From the NCBI RefSeq assembly GCF_021462225.1, contig NC_061800.1:11619002-11683001 (forward strand): a stretch of 64,000 nt of DNA, in the 5' to 3' direction. The DNA is from Girardinichthys multiradiatus. Its lineage: Eukaryota > Chordata > Actinopteri > Cyprinodontiformes > Goodeidae. Numbering within the stretch: position 1 is the first letter of the stretch; each line of letters begins with the position of its first letter. The translations under genes and the position numbers were made by a program. Positions 11,640-23,578 of this stretch are shown here, piece after piece. The notes below the pieces were generated by a model. It was given only the letters and a program-made list of their open reading frames with translations. It searched no databases and was not told where the DNA came from.

Positions 11640-12080
11640 TTCATACAAAAAGGGTAGCTCATACCTCCAGTGAGGAGGTATTCCATTTACAGATCATGGA
11701 TTGAACAGTGCACTGGGAGATGGTCAAATATTGTGATGTTGTCTATAACCTAACCCTGCTTTAAAGTTCTCCACAACTTTATTCCTGACCGGTGTGGTTT
11801 TTCCCTTGTTTTCTTCTGTCCATTAATGTTCTTCAGAAGCCTCTGAATCACTAACGGAACATTCAAATTTAATCTCAGACTGAATTACAGACAGATGGAC
11901 TATTCAGTGATGTCCGAAGGCAATTGTTACACTGGATTTAAAAATTTTAAAGACCATGTATCATCTTCCTCACACTTAACAAACCACACTACTTTATGTT
12001 GGAAAAGACCATGGAATTTGAACTCTTTACTCTGATACCCATAAATAAAAAGCAGCTCTCTTTAGAAGTCAAAAAAGGTT
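11640..12080 (-). mobile_element. Degenerate Tc1-like fragment
   Basis: Reverse-strand remnant. AGTTCTCCACAACTTTATTCC, CATTAATGTTCTTCAG, GGACTATTCAGTGATGTCCGAAGGCAATTG and ACTCTGATACCCATAAATAAA are collinear with the 5' half of the family present at 13320-14420 (CCCTAATGTTCTCTAAC, GGTGTCAGGGTAAAG). All frames are broken. It lies about 500 bp upstream of the TRIM45 start. Confidence 0.5.
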
Positions 12081-12579
12081 TAAGGGGTGTGTGCACTGTT
12101 GCAAAGTGACACTGCTCTTTAAGACAGGTCTGAGAGCTGCTTGCATTCTAATCCAGCAGGAAAATGTAATAACAGGGAATTTACCTGCGCCGTGGCAAGT
12201 ATATAATCTGTCTGGTTTGTATACAGTGGGTAGTCCGAGTCCCAGTTTGGCTGTAAAAACTACTAGAAAGTTTCTGGACCACCCCGGATAGTGAGGAGGA
12301 GCTTCCCATTAGTCTGTAGTTAGTGAGGTGTCATATGTCCCATGCAGCTTTGAACGCAGCCTACTTCACACCGAGGAAAAGTGGATTTTAATTAAGCAGA
12401 CAAGTTTTTAAGTACTTTTGTGTTACTACTGTGAGAAAACAGTAATTTAGCCCCCCTGCCATGATCAATAAAGACACAGGCATGAGTTTTTTCTAAGCTC
12501 TGACGACTCGTTTCAGCTCTGTGGGTTTCACGGTAAGTTTTACTCAGATTTTTGCACAGGAAGTCTCCAAAAACTCACA

Positions 12580-13070
12580 ATGTCCCAGTCAGAGGAGAAA
12601 GAAACTACAGAGAAGGAAATGGTGAGCTCGGAACCGGGACCTAAAACTGCTTCAGTAAACCCCAGAGCAGTCTGCAGCGTGTGCAAACGTTTGTACCGGG
12701 AGCCCAAAATCCTGCCCTGCTTGCACACCTTCTGCTCCGACTGTATCGGACAACTGGAGCCGTTCTCGGCGTCTCCACGGGGCCGCTCGAACGGTCCGGA
12801 GGGCGGCGGTAGGAGCGAGGAGGCGGCGGAAAAGGACCGAGGCGCCGTGTCGGTCACCGTGCTTTGCCCCGAGTGTGACACCGAGGTGGATATCCCTCAG
12901 TCAGGACCGGCCGGACTCAGTACAGACCACCTGGCGCTGGACGAAGTGTTCCTGGAGACTCTGGTGAGCGACGGCCCGCTGGGCTGCGACCTGTGCGGCG
13001 AAGGAAGCGCCGAGAGCCGCTGCGAGGTGTGCAGCGTGAACCTGTGCGAGTTCTGCTGCCAGGCACACAG
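12580..13070 (+). CDS. trim45: TRIM45 exon 1: RING finger and B-box 1
   Basis: The exon encodes residues 1-163. RING ligands are C32, C35, C47, H49, C52, C55, C96 and C99. Between C55 and C96 is a roughly 30-residue Gly/Glu/Arg-rich loop, a feature also of mammalian TRIM45. B-box 1 follows with CDLCG...CEVCSVNLCEFCCQAH. The exon is clearly more GC- and CpG-rich than its surroundings, consistent with a CpG-rich 5' end. The donor is CACAG|GTGGAG. Confidence 0.93.
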
Positions 13071-16000
13071 GTGGAGTAGGCCCTGCTTTCTGTACTGTTC
13101 TACTGGAGTCCAACAAAGTTCTGAATTAGTTCCTAATACTCCAAATTACATCAACGTTTGTTTTCCTCAGGTTAAACACTCCTGAGAATACATGGTGTAT
13201 TGATGTGTTCTGAAAAGAGTAAATTTCTAAACTTTCTCAGTAAAATAAATATAAATTGAACAGTTTTTTCAGAGTCAGTTTCAATATTTTAAAGCCTTGC
13301 AAAAGAAATAATGCTCCTTGATTTGTTTTAGTTTTTTCCAGGTTACAACCCCAAACCTTAATGTTTTATTGGGACTTCATAGACCAATACAAGGTGGTAT
13401 ACTGGTACAAGGTAGACAAGGTGACTATACATGATTTTAGATTTTTTTAAAGCTACAAATTAAAAATGTTTGGCCAGTTAAACTTTTTTATTGCAGCCTT
13501 TGCCTCAAACCAAGTTACAGCTGCAAGTCTCCAGCTTTTTCAGCCTTCAACAGGTTTTCTTCCAGGATTGCCTTGTATTTAGCTCCATCCATCTTCCCAT
13601 CAACTCCCAACTTCTCTCACCCAGCAGAAAAAAGCTCCCTGCCCCCACACCATAATGCTGCCCCCACCATGTTTCCCAATGGATTGGTGTGTTTAGGAAG
13701 ATGTGAAGTATTAGGTTTCTACCGCTAATGATGTTTTGCATGCAGGCCAATATATTCAGTTTTGGTCTCAACTGACCATAGCCTAAGACAAACTGCTAAT
13801 GAAACCTTTTATTCCAACACTCGCCTTCTTCTTAACACTCTTCCATAACAGCTAAATTTCTGGAGGGCACAACTATTAGTTGCCCTATAAACACACTCAA
13901 GAGGAGTCTCCACGGGCCTCTTAGCTGTTGCTTCTTGCCTGGTCTGGTGGATGGTCAGTTTTTATTAGGTTTGCACCTGTCTTCATACTCTGTCCGTTTT
14001 CAGATATTGCATTAAACAGGGCTGTCTGAGATTTTTTTTCTCCCTGACCTGTCTTGTTGTGTTCCTTGGTTACATGATGCTCTTTGTTCCCTAATGTTCT
14101 CTAACAAAGCTCTGAGGCCTTCACAGAACGGTGGATTTTAAGAGAATAAATTACACTTAGACAAGCTCTGTTTACCATTATGTTTCTTCTGAAGATAGTT
14201 GGTTGCACCGGATTTTATTTAGGGGTGTCAGGGTAAAGTGTGCTGATTACAGTTTCCGATTTTTATTTGTTAAATATTTGGTTAACCATGTATCCTTTTC
14301 CTCCCACTTCACAATTATGTGCTACTCTGTGTTGGTCTGTCACATAGAATCCCAATAAAAACACTGGAATCTGTGGTTGTAACATGACTAATTGGCAGAG
14401 CAAAGAATATTGTTGCGAGGGACCGTGTTTTGTTCTTTGCGGGTTGTTGACAACACACACATAGCGACCTGTATTTCTTGTGACCTTTGTTGTTTAGTTG
14501 AACCTTTTAATCTGGCATACCGACAGCATCAATAAATCTGTCTGTTCTTCCTTCAACCTACAGGCGGCAGAAGCGAACAGCGTCTCATTCTGTTCAGGCC
14601 GTGGCGGAGCTGAAGGCTCGTGGTCGTCTCTGCCGCCCGGTCCTCTGCTCCCTTCACCCCGGACAAGAGCTGAGGCTCTTCTGTCAGCCCTGTGACCTGT
14701 CTGTCTGTCTGGAGTGCGCGGCCACACTGCATCGAGAACATCGCTGCTGTCCAACACATGACGTCATTGACCATCATGGTGACCGGATCCGAGAGCTGGT
14801 CAGCGTCCACCTTCGACCTCGTCTGGAGCGACTGGAGGAATCCCTGCAAAAGGTCCTAAAGACCCATCTATAGATTTGTGTTTTAAAACCCGCGTCAGTG
14901 TAGTGTTTCAACTTAATTTTGTTTGCATAGATTTTTAGTGCACATATTTAATTGTAAAAGGTGACAAGGGACACATAACATTTATAGCTTAATTTTTTTT
15001 ATCATTATTGTTTTAAATACAACTTTTGCCATTCTGATTCTCCTGCAGGTGGAAATTTCCCAAGAAAATTTGCGGGTGCGAGTAGATGCAACGGCCAATG
15101 AAATTAGAGCTTTTGCACGAGGGTACGCCAGTGCTGTAGAGGCTCACTGCTTGTCTTTGCTGCGTCGGCTGGAGGAGCTCAGGGTGCAACGCAGGTATGA
15201 CATCACTGCAGGTCGATTCAACACTAATAAGCAGTTACCATCTTTGATGTCAGGGATTAAAACAAAGTCTGCCAAAATGTTAGGTGAACACGCAAATTTA
15301 TAAAGTCGTATAATTTTCTTTTCTACAGTATTTCATAAATAATCAAAAAATGTATAGTAAAGAACAAATGCTTTTTCAAGTAAGCTCTTTCCTGCTATTT
15401 GGTTTTGGTACCTCCAGAAACCACCTCCACCTGCAGAGGGCACAGCTGGAGCAGGCCCTGCTGGACGTCAGAGGGAGTGTGGAGTTTGCAGAGCGGCTGC
15501 TGAGCTGTGGGTCTGACGCAGAGATCCTCAGTGTTAAAGGAGTGACTCTAAGAAGACTGACCAGTCTGGCAGAGAGAAGATATGGCCCCCAGCTGGCGGC
15601 GGTTGCCCCTGACGATGGCAGCAGCATTTGCTTCCTGCCCGGGGAGCCGGCAGGAGAGGTGGAGGGCTACCCAGTGGTGGGTGTGATCAGCTCGAGGACG
15701 GTGGACGTCAACAGGTGCACAACTGAAGGAGAAGGTAATCAACTAACACAATTTTTTGTCTTTCATTGTTATGTCAGTTGCTTGTAATGCTTTGTAGAAT
15801 AAAAGATTAAAACTCTTTTGAGGACCAGGTGTACCTGTAGCCTGGAGACAGCACAATGTGTTTACATCTGTGTAAGAATAGGTTTGTTCAAGTTCATGTT
15901 TTGGGGCATTTCTTAACGCAGGTCTGCAGCAGGGAATGGAGGGCCAGCAGGGACACTTCACTCTGATGTGTCGAGACTCCCGTGGGGAGCAACTGGCTCG

Positions 16001-16614
16001 AGGAGGAGAACACGTCCTGGTTAGCATCGTCCACAAGGAGAAGAAAAACTGGTGAGTATTCCAGTTTGCTCCGTCAGACTAAAAACTGCCAGACGGTCTT
16101 GGAGCAAGGCACCAGTGGTTCTATTAGTGTTGAAACTTGTGCTTGTAGCTGGAGAATGTCAATGCCGCAACATGCCTCGGTGTTAGTGACCAGTTAACTC
16201 AAGTTTGTATGGAAATATTTAGCAGTGAACATTATTTATTTGAGCTCTGGCTTGTCACATTCATTTTTCTGCAGTAGCTGCATCCTTCATCCACAGCTGC
16301 TTGCAAGGCCTAATACCTTTCTATTGAAATACCCAGCATCTGATTGCAACTTCCATCTACAGTGTGTCACTTTAGGGGTGTGCTTTGCTACACTGCTGAC
16401 TTTAATGCAGTCACTTTTATAGGCAATAGTGAAACAACGAGACAAACTCTGAGACTTCCTTATGTAAGTAGCCGAATGAAACACTATTTCTACTGACGCT
16501 CAGGTGCTTTAGAAACTGGAAGTTACACTGGTGCTCCACTGCTGATCCCACCATATGTTGCCTGTTCTGGATTTGTTAGCTCCCTGTAGATTGAATCATT
16601 TACATATCCAGCAC

Positions 16615-16645
<31 letters not shown>

Positions 16646-18981
16646 ACTTTTTACACACACAAACTCATTCAGTACTTCCCTTATTTTTATTCAGTTCAGG
16701 TGGCGACCCCATGCAGCTTATTAAGAGAATGGCAAGCAGTAATCAAAGCAACAAGGGCTGTTTTTAAGCATCTAAAATATAAAAGAAGTTTTAAGTTCTT
16801 TTTATTTTTTGTTTGCTTCATAGTTGTGATATCTTCACTATGGATTTACAATGTAGGAAGTAATAAAAATAAGGCAAAACCATTTAATGACAAAGGTGTG
16901 TCCAGACTGGAAGTGTATATCATCTTTTTATAATGTTGCGCAACAGAAAATGCTTAACAAGAGCAAAAACAGGACCCGCACCATAAGAGACAAAATGGTT
17001 AGAAACACGTTGAAACAGGTTAATATGAACCAAAAAGTATAAATTCTGTCAATTATAAAACAGGCAGGGTGTGAATGTTGTTGAGACAAACTGTACCAAG
17101 TTTCTACCCTAAACTGATAAGGAAACACTAAAGAAATAAAAATAAGTAAACATTTACTAAACTGATGAAAAAACAGTATTAAAAATACATTATAAAATTA
17201 AACATTTAACAAAAGAAGTAATAAAAATACAGATAAATAAGCAAAAAGGGCTAATATGTAGTTGAGTCTCAAATATGGCTATCACTGTTAGGTAGCAGCT
17301 GTAACTTAAAGACATTTCTAGAGTGACGCTGCACAAATTGGCAACGTGTTGCTGTAGAAGCAACAGTGAAGGAAGGAACAAAGCAGACTTCTTCAAGAAG
17401 CCTGGGTATTTCAGTGTTCGCCGCAAGATGCTGCAGAGCTTCTACAAGTCTGTTGAGGAGAGAGTAACATCTTCTCAGCTGTTGCCATAGCAGCATCTGA
17501 ACCAGTGACTTAATAAAGCTCAACAAGTTGATGAATAAGTCTGGCTCTGTTCTGGGACTGACTGTGAAAAATAGGATGCCACAGAAAATAAAGAACTTAA
17601 CAGACAGCCCTGAGCATCCTCTTCATTCAGAGGCTTCATCAGATGCGCTGTAATAGAGATCGCTGCAGGAGATGTTTCCTGTCTACAGCCATCGGCATCT
17701 CTAAGGACTCTCAAGAAACTTAGGATCCTGATAGCTCCTTCAAAATCTAGTTTCCCTTTGAGATTAATAAAGTATTTTCAGCTGAATTGAACTATTTCCA
17801 TAATTTTGTGTGCTTGATAAATGGTTTCATTTAGAATGAAATTAATGAAATTTCTAAAACCTTTTATTTCTAAAAACCTTTTATTTGAAATAAGATAAGT
17901 CAGAGAAGTAATTTTTTTGTTTTCTGTGCTGATTTGTGCTTTTAAACCTAATATAAAGATGTGTAAAACAGCCGGTGTGGATCAAATGGCAAGAAATTAT
18001 CCTTTTCTTACAGCTAGGTTTCTCGTTTGGTGATCTGTTATTGATATGAATTATTACCATCGTAATAAGTTTTTTTTTTTTCTTCAGCACAGTGGAGACA
18101 ACAGTGGCAGACGGCAAGGATGGAAGCTACATCGTCTCATACAAACCTGAGGAACCAGGAGAGTACTCTGTGTGGGTTTGTGTCAGAGCCCAACATGTTA
18201 AGGTACTAAACCACTCCAAAAGCAGAAAGTGTACTGTAAAATGAAGTGATTGAAGATGAATTGCTTGAATTTATTTACGGTTAATAAATTATTTATGTAT
18301 CTCTCATGGTGGTAATACATTTTTTGTTTGACTATAGCACATGCAACAGATATAGACTTGAGTATTTAGAATCCAATTTAGCAAAATTATGCATAATTGG
18401 GCATAACTCTGACCACTAGATGGCAGCAAACGCTTTCCAATAGATCGTTGAGGCAAATCTGCAACAATAGGGGACAAAACCTGTTAAATTAGAATTTTTC
18501 TCAAAGCCAATATACTGTTAGCTTGTGTGGGTTAATTTGTTCTTAGGTTTACAGCTGATCACTCACTGCTCACCTTGCCTGCCTGCAGGGTTCTCCATTT
18601 ATTCTGAATGTGAAGAAGAAGTTTAGGCTCCACAGTGGGACTTTTCACTGCTGCTCCTTCTGCTCCAGCGGAGGCGCCAAAGAGGCTCGCTGTGGCTGCC
18701 CAGGAACCATGCCAGGTACGCAAAAAATATCAGCAGAACGATCACTTTAATGGTTTTCATTTAGGTGTGTTTTAGACTATGCGAAACATTCTATCTCTGC
18801 TGCCTCTCATGTCGGTCTTCTTGCAGGAGGATTTAAAGGCTGCGGACACGGTCATAAGGGACATCCCGGTAAACATCACTGGTCTTGCTGTGGCAGCACA
18901 ATAGAGAAGTCTGAGTGTTTGCCTCAGAGCATATTTGCTGCTGTTTCCCCTCGTGGCCTCCTGCGAACTGTGGAGCTCTGA
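12580..18981 (+). CDS. trim45: TRIM45, RING E3 ubiquitin ligase with filamin repeat, 8 coding exons
   Basis: A tripartite-motif E3 ligase; in mammals TRIM45 has RING, two B-boxes, a coiled coil and a C-terminal filamin-type Ig repeat and dampens MAPK/NF-kB signalling. Coding exons: 12580-13070, 14564-14852, 15049-15194, 15418-15734, 15922-16051, 18088-18202, 18589-18715, 18827-18981 (TGA). All are GT-AG, and phases sum to 590 codons (589 aa, human about 580). Signature stretches include CQAHRRQKRT across the exon 1/2 junction, QLEQALLDVR-like coiled coil, EPGEYSVWVC in the filamin repeat, CGHGHKGHPG near the end and the final RGLLRTVEL. The start is the first ATG of the frame and has an in-frame RING 31 residues later. 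The host is confidently TRIM45. Confidence 0.95.
13320..14420 (-). mobile_element. Degenerate Tc1-like element in TRIM45 intron 1
   Basis: The longest reverse-oriented copy of the decayed Tc1-like family. Terminal-type sequence occurs at both ends (AATGTTTTATTGGGACTTCATAGACCAA near 13360; TGTTGGTCTGTCACATAGAATCCC near 14330-14355), consistent with terminal inverted repeats. Internal blocks include CTTCCAGGATTGCC, CCATCTTCCCATC and ACTGACCATAGCC. Reading frames are broken throughout. It spans most of the intron between exons 1 and 2. Confidence 0.6.
14564..14852 (+). CDS. trim45: TRIM45 exon 2: B-box 2
   Basis: This 289-nt exon (phase 2 to 0) encodes B-box 2 with the pattern C-x2-H...C-x2-C...C-x2-C...H-x2-H, seen in CSLHPGQELRLFCQPC and CLECAATLHREHRC. 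It then enters the coiled coil (RLERLEESLQK). The acceptor is CCTACAG and the donor AAAAG|GTCCTA. Confidence 0.92.
15049..15734 (+). CDS. trim45: TRIM45 exons 3-4: coiled coil and start of filamin region
   Basis: Exon 3 is 15049-15194 and exon 4 is 15418-15734, separated by a short 223-bp intron. They encode the heptad-like coiled coil (LSLLRRLEELRVQR, then LQRAQLEQALLDVR and VEFAERLLSCGSDAEIL, matching the mammalian VEFTEHLLTSGSDLEIL region). Exon 4 ends in the linker leading into the filamin repeat. Confidence 0.9.
15922..18981 (+). CDS. trim45: TRIM45 exons 5-8: filamin-type repeat and Cys/His-rich tail
   Basis: Exons 15922-16051, 18088-18202, 18589-18715 and 18827-18981. The filamin-type Ig fold runs from GHFTLMCRDSRG through DGSYIVSYKPEEPGEYSVWV and ends at GSPFILNVKKK. 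A conserved TRIM45 tail follows: FHCCSFCSSGG, the CGCPGTMPGG junction, GCGHGHKGHPG and HWSCCG. The function of this Cys/His-rich tail is not established. Confidence 0.9.
16615..16641. repeat. (AATC)n microsatellite
   Basis: About six to seven uninterrupted ATCA units in TRIM45 intron 5. Confidence 0.9.
17300..17790 (+). mobile_element. Degenerate LINE 3' end (Rex1/L2-like)
   Basis: The stretch KMLQSFYKSV at about 17425 and the CATCCTCTTCATTCAG block match the C-terminal end of fish L2/Rex1-type reverse-transcriptase ORFs (typically MLQxFYxSVV and HPLH). The sequence ends with TTTCCCTTTGAGATTAATAAAGTATTTT, a typical 3' tail of these LINEs. Frameshifted and stop-containing. Lies in TRIM45 intron 5. 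Confidence 0.55.
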
Positions 18982-19639
18982 TGTGGCCCAGAGATGAGAT
19001 GGGTGAAGATGATGCAAACCCTTGAAAGCTGCAAGCAAAATATCAGAGCACCCGGGAGCTAGTCCTCAGGGTGATGGTGCAAATTTATGGAAAACTTAAA
19101 AACGGTCCTACAAGGAGAGAGAGACTCTAAAGACACAGGAGGGGACTCAGCTGTAAATTTGTAAGGTACTAAGTCCTGACCATTAGTGGAGAATACATGA
19201 ATCATACAATCAGTGTCATTTTTTTAAAATAATGTACAAAAAAGATCTTAACTTACAGCCTACTTAAAACTATAATACTAAAAGCCTGCAATAATCTCTG
19301 CTTTTCATCTGTGCTACACTAAACGGCTAATATTCTTTTATTTTTCTTTCCAAGTGTTTCAATATAGTAATTATCTAGTTTACCAATTATTATTCACTGT
19401 TTTAATTAAAATAGCGAAACATTGATGTATTTGGAGAGAGTGACAATTGTTTCAGGTGGATGTTCAGATATTTTTAAAGAACTAAAGTTCTTCTGTAAAA
19501 CGTAGCCTGAGGGATAACCAGTGGAAAGAGGATAAGGCGTAACAGTTTTTTTTTCACTACTAACGTGCCTTCTAAAGTCACCCAAACATACGCCCCCTGT
19601 CTTCCGAGATGTTGCTTTTTTGTTTCAGTTTGATATCGC

Positions 19640-20983
19640 ACAGAAGCGTGGCACTGGTAATGAATAGGAAGATTCCAGCCTGGGATGATTTCTGGAGGTT
19701 TTGAGACACTTTCCAAGTGTCCTTTCGTGCCAGGGGGCCCGATATGACGCGATGGGGCCAACACTCGGAGGTTTAACCCTGGGACAGCTTAGCTGCCGGG
19801 CTACCCACATTCCGGATCTGTGGTGCTGTCCACCTTGCCCTGGGGATACCATCTTCAATTCTGATGTGGGCCCCTTGTCCCTGTCCAGGTCAGAGTGACA
19901 GTCATCTGCGACCCGCTGAACGCAGTGGCGCTGTACCAGGAGATTTGCATCTTGCTGGCCAAGGCTGCAATAATACCTGTGAACCCCCTGTTGGATCCAG
20001 GGGGCTTTTATTCCAAGTATTTTATTGTTTCAAAGAAGACAGGGGGTGTGCGTCCAGTCCTGGATCTCAGGGGCCTGAATGTATATCTGAAGGTCATAGC
20101 CTTTTATATGCTGACCATCAGTGATGTGTTGCAGGCAATTTCCCATGGCAACTGGTTCACTAATATCGACCTGACCAATGTGTATTTCCATGTCCCAATT
20201 GCCCCTTATCACTATCATTTTCCTCGCTTTTCGTTCCAGAAGAAGGTTAGTCCTCCCATTTGGATTTTCGCTTTCTCCCTGGGTGTTCAACCGATGTGTG
20301 TCAGTAGCCCTCTCCCCTCTGCATGTATGGGGGCTGAGAGTCCTGCCTTATCTTGATGACTGGCTCATTTGTGCGGCGACCCACAACCAGCCTGTCTGGG
20401 ACACTCAGATGGTGCTCGATCATGTAGGTCACCTGGGCCTGTGGGTGAACATGAAGGGCAGTCGGACTGCCTCACAGAAGACGGTCTTGGCATTGCCCTG
20501 AATTCTGTCTCAATGAGCGCTTGCCCTGGGACCTTGCGGGTCAGCTGTATTTTGGGCGACCTCCCAGACTTCCAGTGCGGGCGCCATTTTGGCATGCTCA
20601 TGGCCGCATCTAGCGTACTGCCCCTGGGGCTGCGGTCATTGCTGCCCCAGAAGACTGGTGCCGTATAAACAGCTGCACCCAGTACATTGTTCTATGACAT
20701 AGTGGCCTTCCTTCATATGCTTTGAAGGTGTACTTGGCTGCCATCTTCCATTGGCATGTTGGGCTGAATGGCTGTTCTGTGGGCAGGGATAAAGATGTTG
20801 CACTATTCTTGAGGCACCCATGTGCCCTTTGGCACCGGTATGGAACCTTTCTCTGGGGCTGGGAGCCCTTCGGTCCCCCCCATTTGAGCCCTTAGCAGGG
20901 CTGGGCCTCAAAGGGCTCTCACTGAAGACTGCATTCCTTCTGGTGATGGCTTCTGCAAAACGAGTGGGGGAATTACACACTGT
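19640..20983 (+). mobile_element. Degenerate DIRS-type retroelement
   Basis: The frame at 19895-20240 reads GGFYSKYFIVSKKTGGVRPV, then DLRGLN and WFTNIDLTNVYFHVPIAP, the reverse-transcriptase core of DIRS elements. ESPALS/YLDDWL at about 20330-20370 is the YLDD catalytic-box region. Further on, ASSVLPLGLRSLLP (RNase H region) and, at 20820-20970, SPPFEPLAGLGLKGLSLKTA plus ASAKRVGELH match the DIRS tyrosine-recombinase domain. Stops and frameshifts make it inactive. Its 3' end stops abruptly at about 20983, where a Tc1-like terminus begins. Confidence 0.8.
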
Positions 20984-21012
20984 ACAGGTCCTTCTCAAAA
21001 TATTAGCATACT
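20984..21012 (+). mobile_element. Isolated Tc1 terminal-repeat tip
   Basis: ACAGGTCCTTCTCAAAAT followed by ATTAGCATA is identical to the outer 26 nt of the terminal repeats of the element at 24697-26306, after which the sequence diverges. No matching right end is visible nearby. It may be a truncated copy or a related miniature element that shares the tip. Confidence 0.6.
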
Positions 21013-21449
21013 CACCTTGTAAAGATGAATTGTAAAATAAGGCAATGCTAGTATAACTTTGAGAATGTGGTGCACAATCAGTTTCTAAAACGGGCATTTG
21101 AAAATATTTCTGTCTTTTGACATGCATCTGTACTGTACATTAGAGTTTCTCTTTTGCAGAATTTTTCCTGAGTTGTAGTCTTACGTTTAAAGGGAATAAA
21201 ACCTTTTTTCTCAAGTTCTGATGTGAAGTGTCTTTTATTTGCATTTAATGTTTTTAAATTAGAACTGGATGAGCAAACGATCTCTAATAATGATGCTTGA
21301 AATATGAATACTTGCAAACTGTGCATTTAGCTCCACCAGGTTTCCAGCTGTAGGTCACAGTAAGCCTTTGAGCTTTAGTGCAACAGAGAACAGTATCCTC
21401 CTGACATTCAGTTAAAACTGCTCCATTAAATGACAGAAATCAAGCGTAA

Positions 21450-22040
21450 ACTTTGCACCTAGAAAGTATTCACAACACACCGCCTTTTCCTCTATTACCT
21501 TATTCTGAAATGGATTAATTACATTTAATTAAACTCTAAACCTCCCATAACTGTAAAAAAGAAATTACATGTTCATAAGTATTAACAGCCTTTGCCATAA
21601 GGCTCTAAATTGAGCGCGTTGCATCTGGTTTCCACTGGTCGTCATTGAGATGTTTCTACAGCTGAAGTGGAGTTCACCTGTGACTTGATTGGACAGAATT
21701 TGGAAAGGCGGGCACCTGCCTATATAAGGTTCCGCAGCTAATAATGCATGTTTGAGCATAAACCAAGTCAAATGAATTGTCTAGACCACTGGAACAGGTT
21801 ATTTTTTTTGAGGGGAAGGGTACAGATACATTTCTGCTGCTTCGAAGGACCCAATGAGCACACTGGCCTCAACCATCTGTAAATGGAAGAAGTATGAACC
21901 ACCAGGAGCTGGCTGGACATCTAAACTGAGCGATCATGGGAGAAGGGCCTTAGTCAGAGAGGTGACCAAGAACCCAATGATCCCTCTGTCAGAGCTCACC
22001 CTCCGAGTGACAGTTGTAGCCCATGCTCTCGATGTGTCGT
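21450..22040 (+). mobile_element. 5' part of a degenerate Tc1 element
   Basis: Sequence characteristic of a fish Tc1 5' region: CACCTGCCTATATAAGGTTCC, GCATGTTTGAGCATAAACCAAG, the early transposase region AGGGTACAGATACATTTCTGC, AATGAGCACACTGGCCTC, and a decayed helix-turn-helix coding block CTGAGCGATCATGGGAGAAG. The copy breaks off near 22010-22040, where a different Tc1 remnant begins. Confidence 0.6.
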
Positions 22041-22044
22041 ATGT

Positions 22045-22530
22045 AGTGCCTTTTGAGTAACTGACTCCAGCTGCAGTCCACACCTTGTGAATCTCCCCCA
22101 AACGTTTAAATAGGCTTTGCTTCATAATCCTCCCAAGGATGCGGTTATTGCTTTTGCTTATCTTTAAGATTTCTTCCTTCCACTCAACTTTCAATTGATT
22201 GCTTTTTCTACAGCACTCCGAAACACCACATTCTTTAACAATGACCTTTTGTGGTTTACCCTGCTTGCAGAAGGTGTCAACTCTAAAAAACTAACATGGC
22301 TGTGAATGCTGTCATATTTTGGTATTAAAATCCTTTTTTATTGGTCTTATGAAATATCCTAATTTTCTGTTAAATTGTATTTTGGGTTTTCATTAGCTGC
22401 AAGCTATAACCATTAAAATAAACACAACTAAAAACGTAGCCACGTATCACTGCTTTATGAACCCATATTTGAGTTTTCCCTTTTAAAATCAAGTACTGAA
22501 ATATATTTCACACATTTAAACATTTGTTTA
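22045..22530 (-). mobile_element. 5' part of a second degenerate Tc1 element, opposite strand
   Basis: Read on the minus strand, this is another Tc1 family: terminal region with AGCTGCAAGCTATAACCATT and CCTAATTTTCTG (22345-22420), and the transposase N-terminal region (blocks GACCTTTTGTGGTTTACCCTGC, CACCTTGTGAATCTCCCCCA). It has an internal deletion near 22290 and no intact frame. Confidence 0.5.
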
Positions 22531-23363
22531 CACTCAATCTGTAGTATCTGAAGTCACTTCAACACATGTTCAGTTAAATTTCACTCTGATTAAAATGTTG
22601 GCCTACATTATCCTAAAGGCCAGAAGCAGATTGCTGTACTTTACCTTGTATTCAGCCATTTTAGGCTCAGTTATGATGACCACCAGAACTGGGTGCTAAC
22701 TCAAAGTCCGGTGTGAGAGGGTGACCGGGCGTTTTCCTGAAGAATTTTTCATTTTGCTAGGTGTGATGTTTACAGCTTCATCATCAAATCCAGCGTAATA
22801 AAGAGCTGCTGCCCACATTTTTTTTTACAACCCTTTAAAATAGTCAATTTGGTTTTTTGTTGGCTGTGACATTAAAACGTGAACAGTGAGCGGGAGGTGT
22901 TTTAAAGGCCTTCGTGTCATTATTTCTACAGTGTTCCACGGTCAGGAAATAAACACAGTGGAAAATGACGTTTCTGATGTGGGCCTGAAACCTTTTTGAA
23001 GGCCAGGCGTTCAGAATGTAGTCAACCAGGAGCTGAAAGCTTTGCTGGAACATTTTTCTCCTCAGCTACACGTTCATCACCTCAAGCAGGCCTCAGGATA
23101 ATAAATCCAGAATCTCTCTCCACAGGTCCAGTCCTCTGCTGCCACATCCAGAACATCTCTGGCTGCATTTGGCTCGACTTGAACGGCTCCCTTTAGGCTT
23201 GAGACAGAAACCAGCCTAAATCAAACATGTCCTCTGTGTGAGGTGATCACGAATGCAACACGGCTTTAAACATGACATGACTCTATTAAAAACCTGACCG
23301 CGCCTTACTGCGTTTTATATCGGCTGCAGTGTGTACACAGACGGCTCTCTCAGCCACGGAGGA

Positions 23364-23412
23364 TTTATTCGTTACACATGAAGCTGTGTGAAAACGTCAG
23401 ACACTGTTTATT
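23364..23412 (-). promoter_or_regulatory. Candidate WDR3 polyadenylation signals
   Basis: On the minus strand AATAAA occurs at 23407-23412 and again at 23364-23369, 167 and 210 bases downstream of the WDR3 stop codon. Either would give a short 3' UTR. Confidence 0.5.
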
Positions 23413-23578
23413 TGGGAAATAAAGCATGTCACTGGTTACCACTAAGTTACATCCTGTCAGGATCTCATAACATATAAAAGTCAGCAATGAAATCCATCCG
23501 GTCCAGTCTGGAGTAAAGCTGGAAGGAAATAAGGAGGAGGAAGCTTTTACACAAAACATCAAAAATCTTCTTTATGAT

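Noticed and set aside
12540..13116. Minus-strand frames across TRIM45 exon 1
   Set aside because: Antisense shadows of the GC-rich RING/B-box coding sequence.
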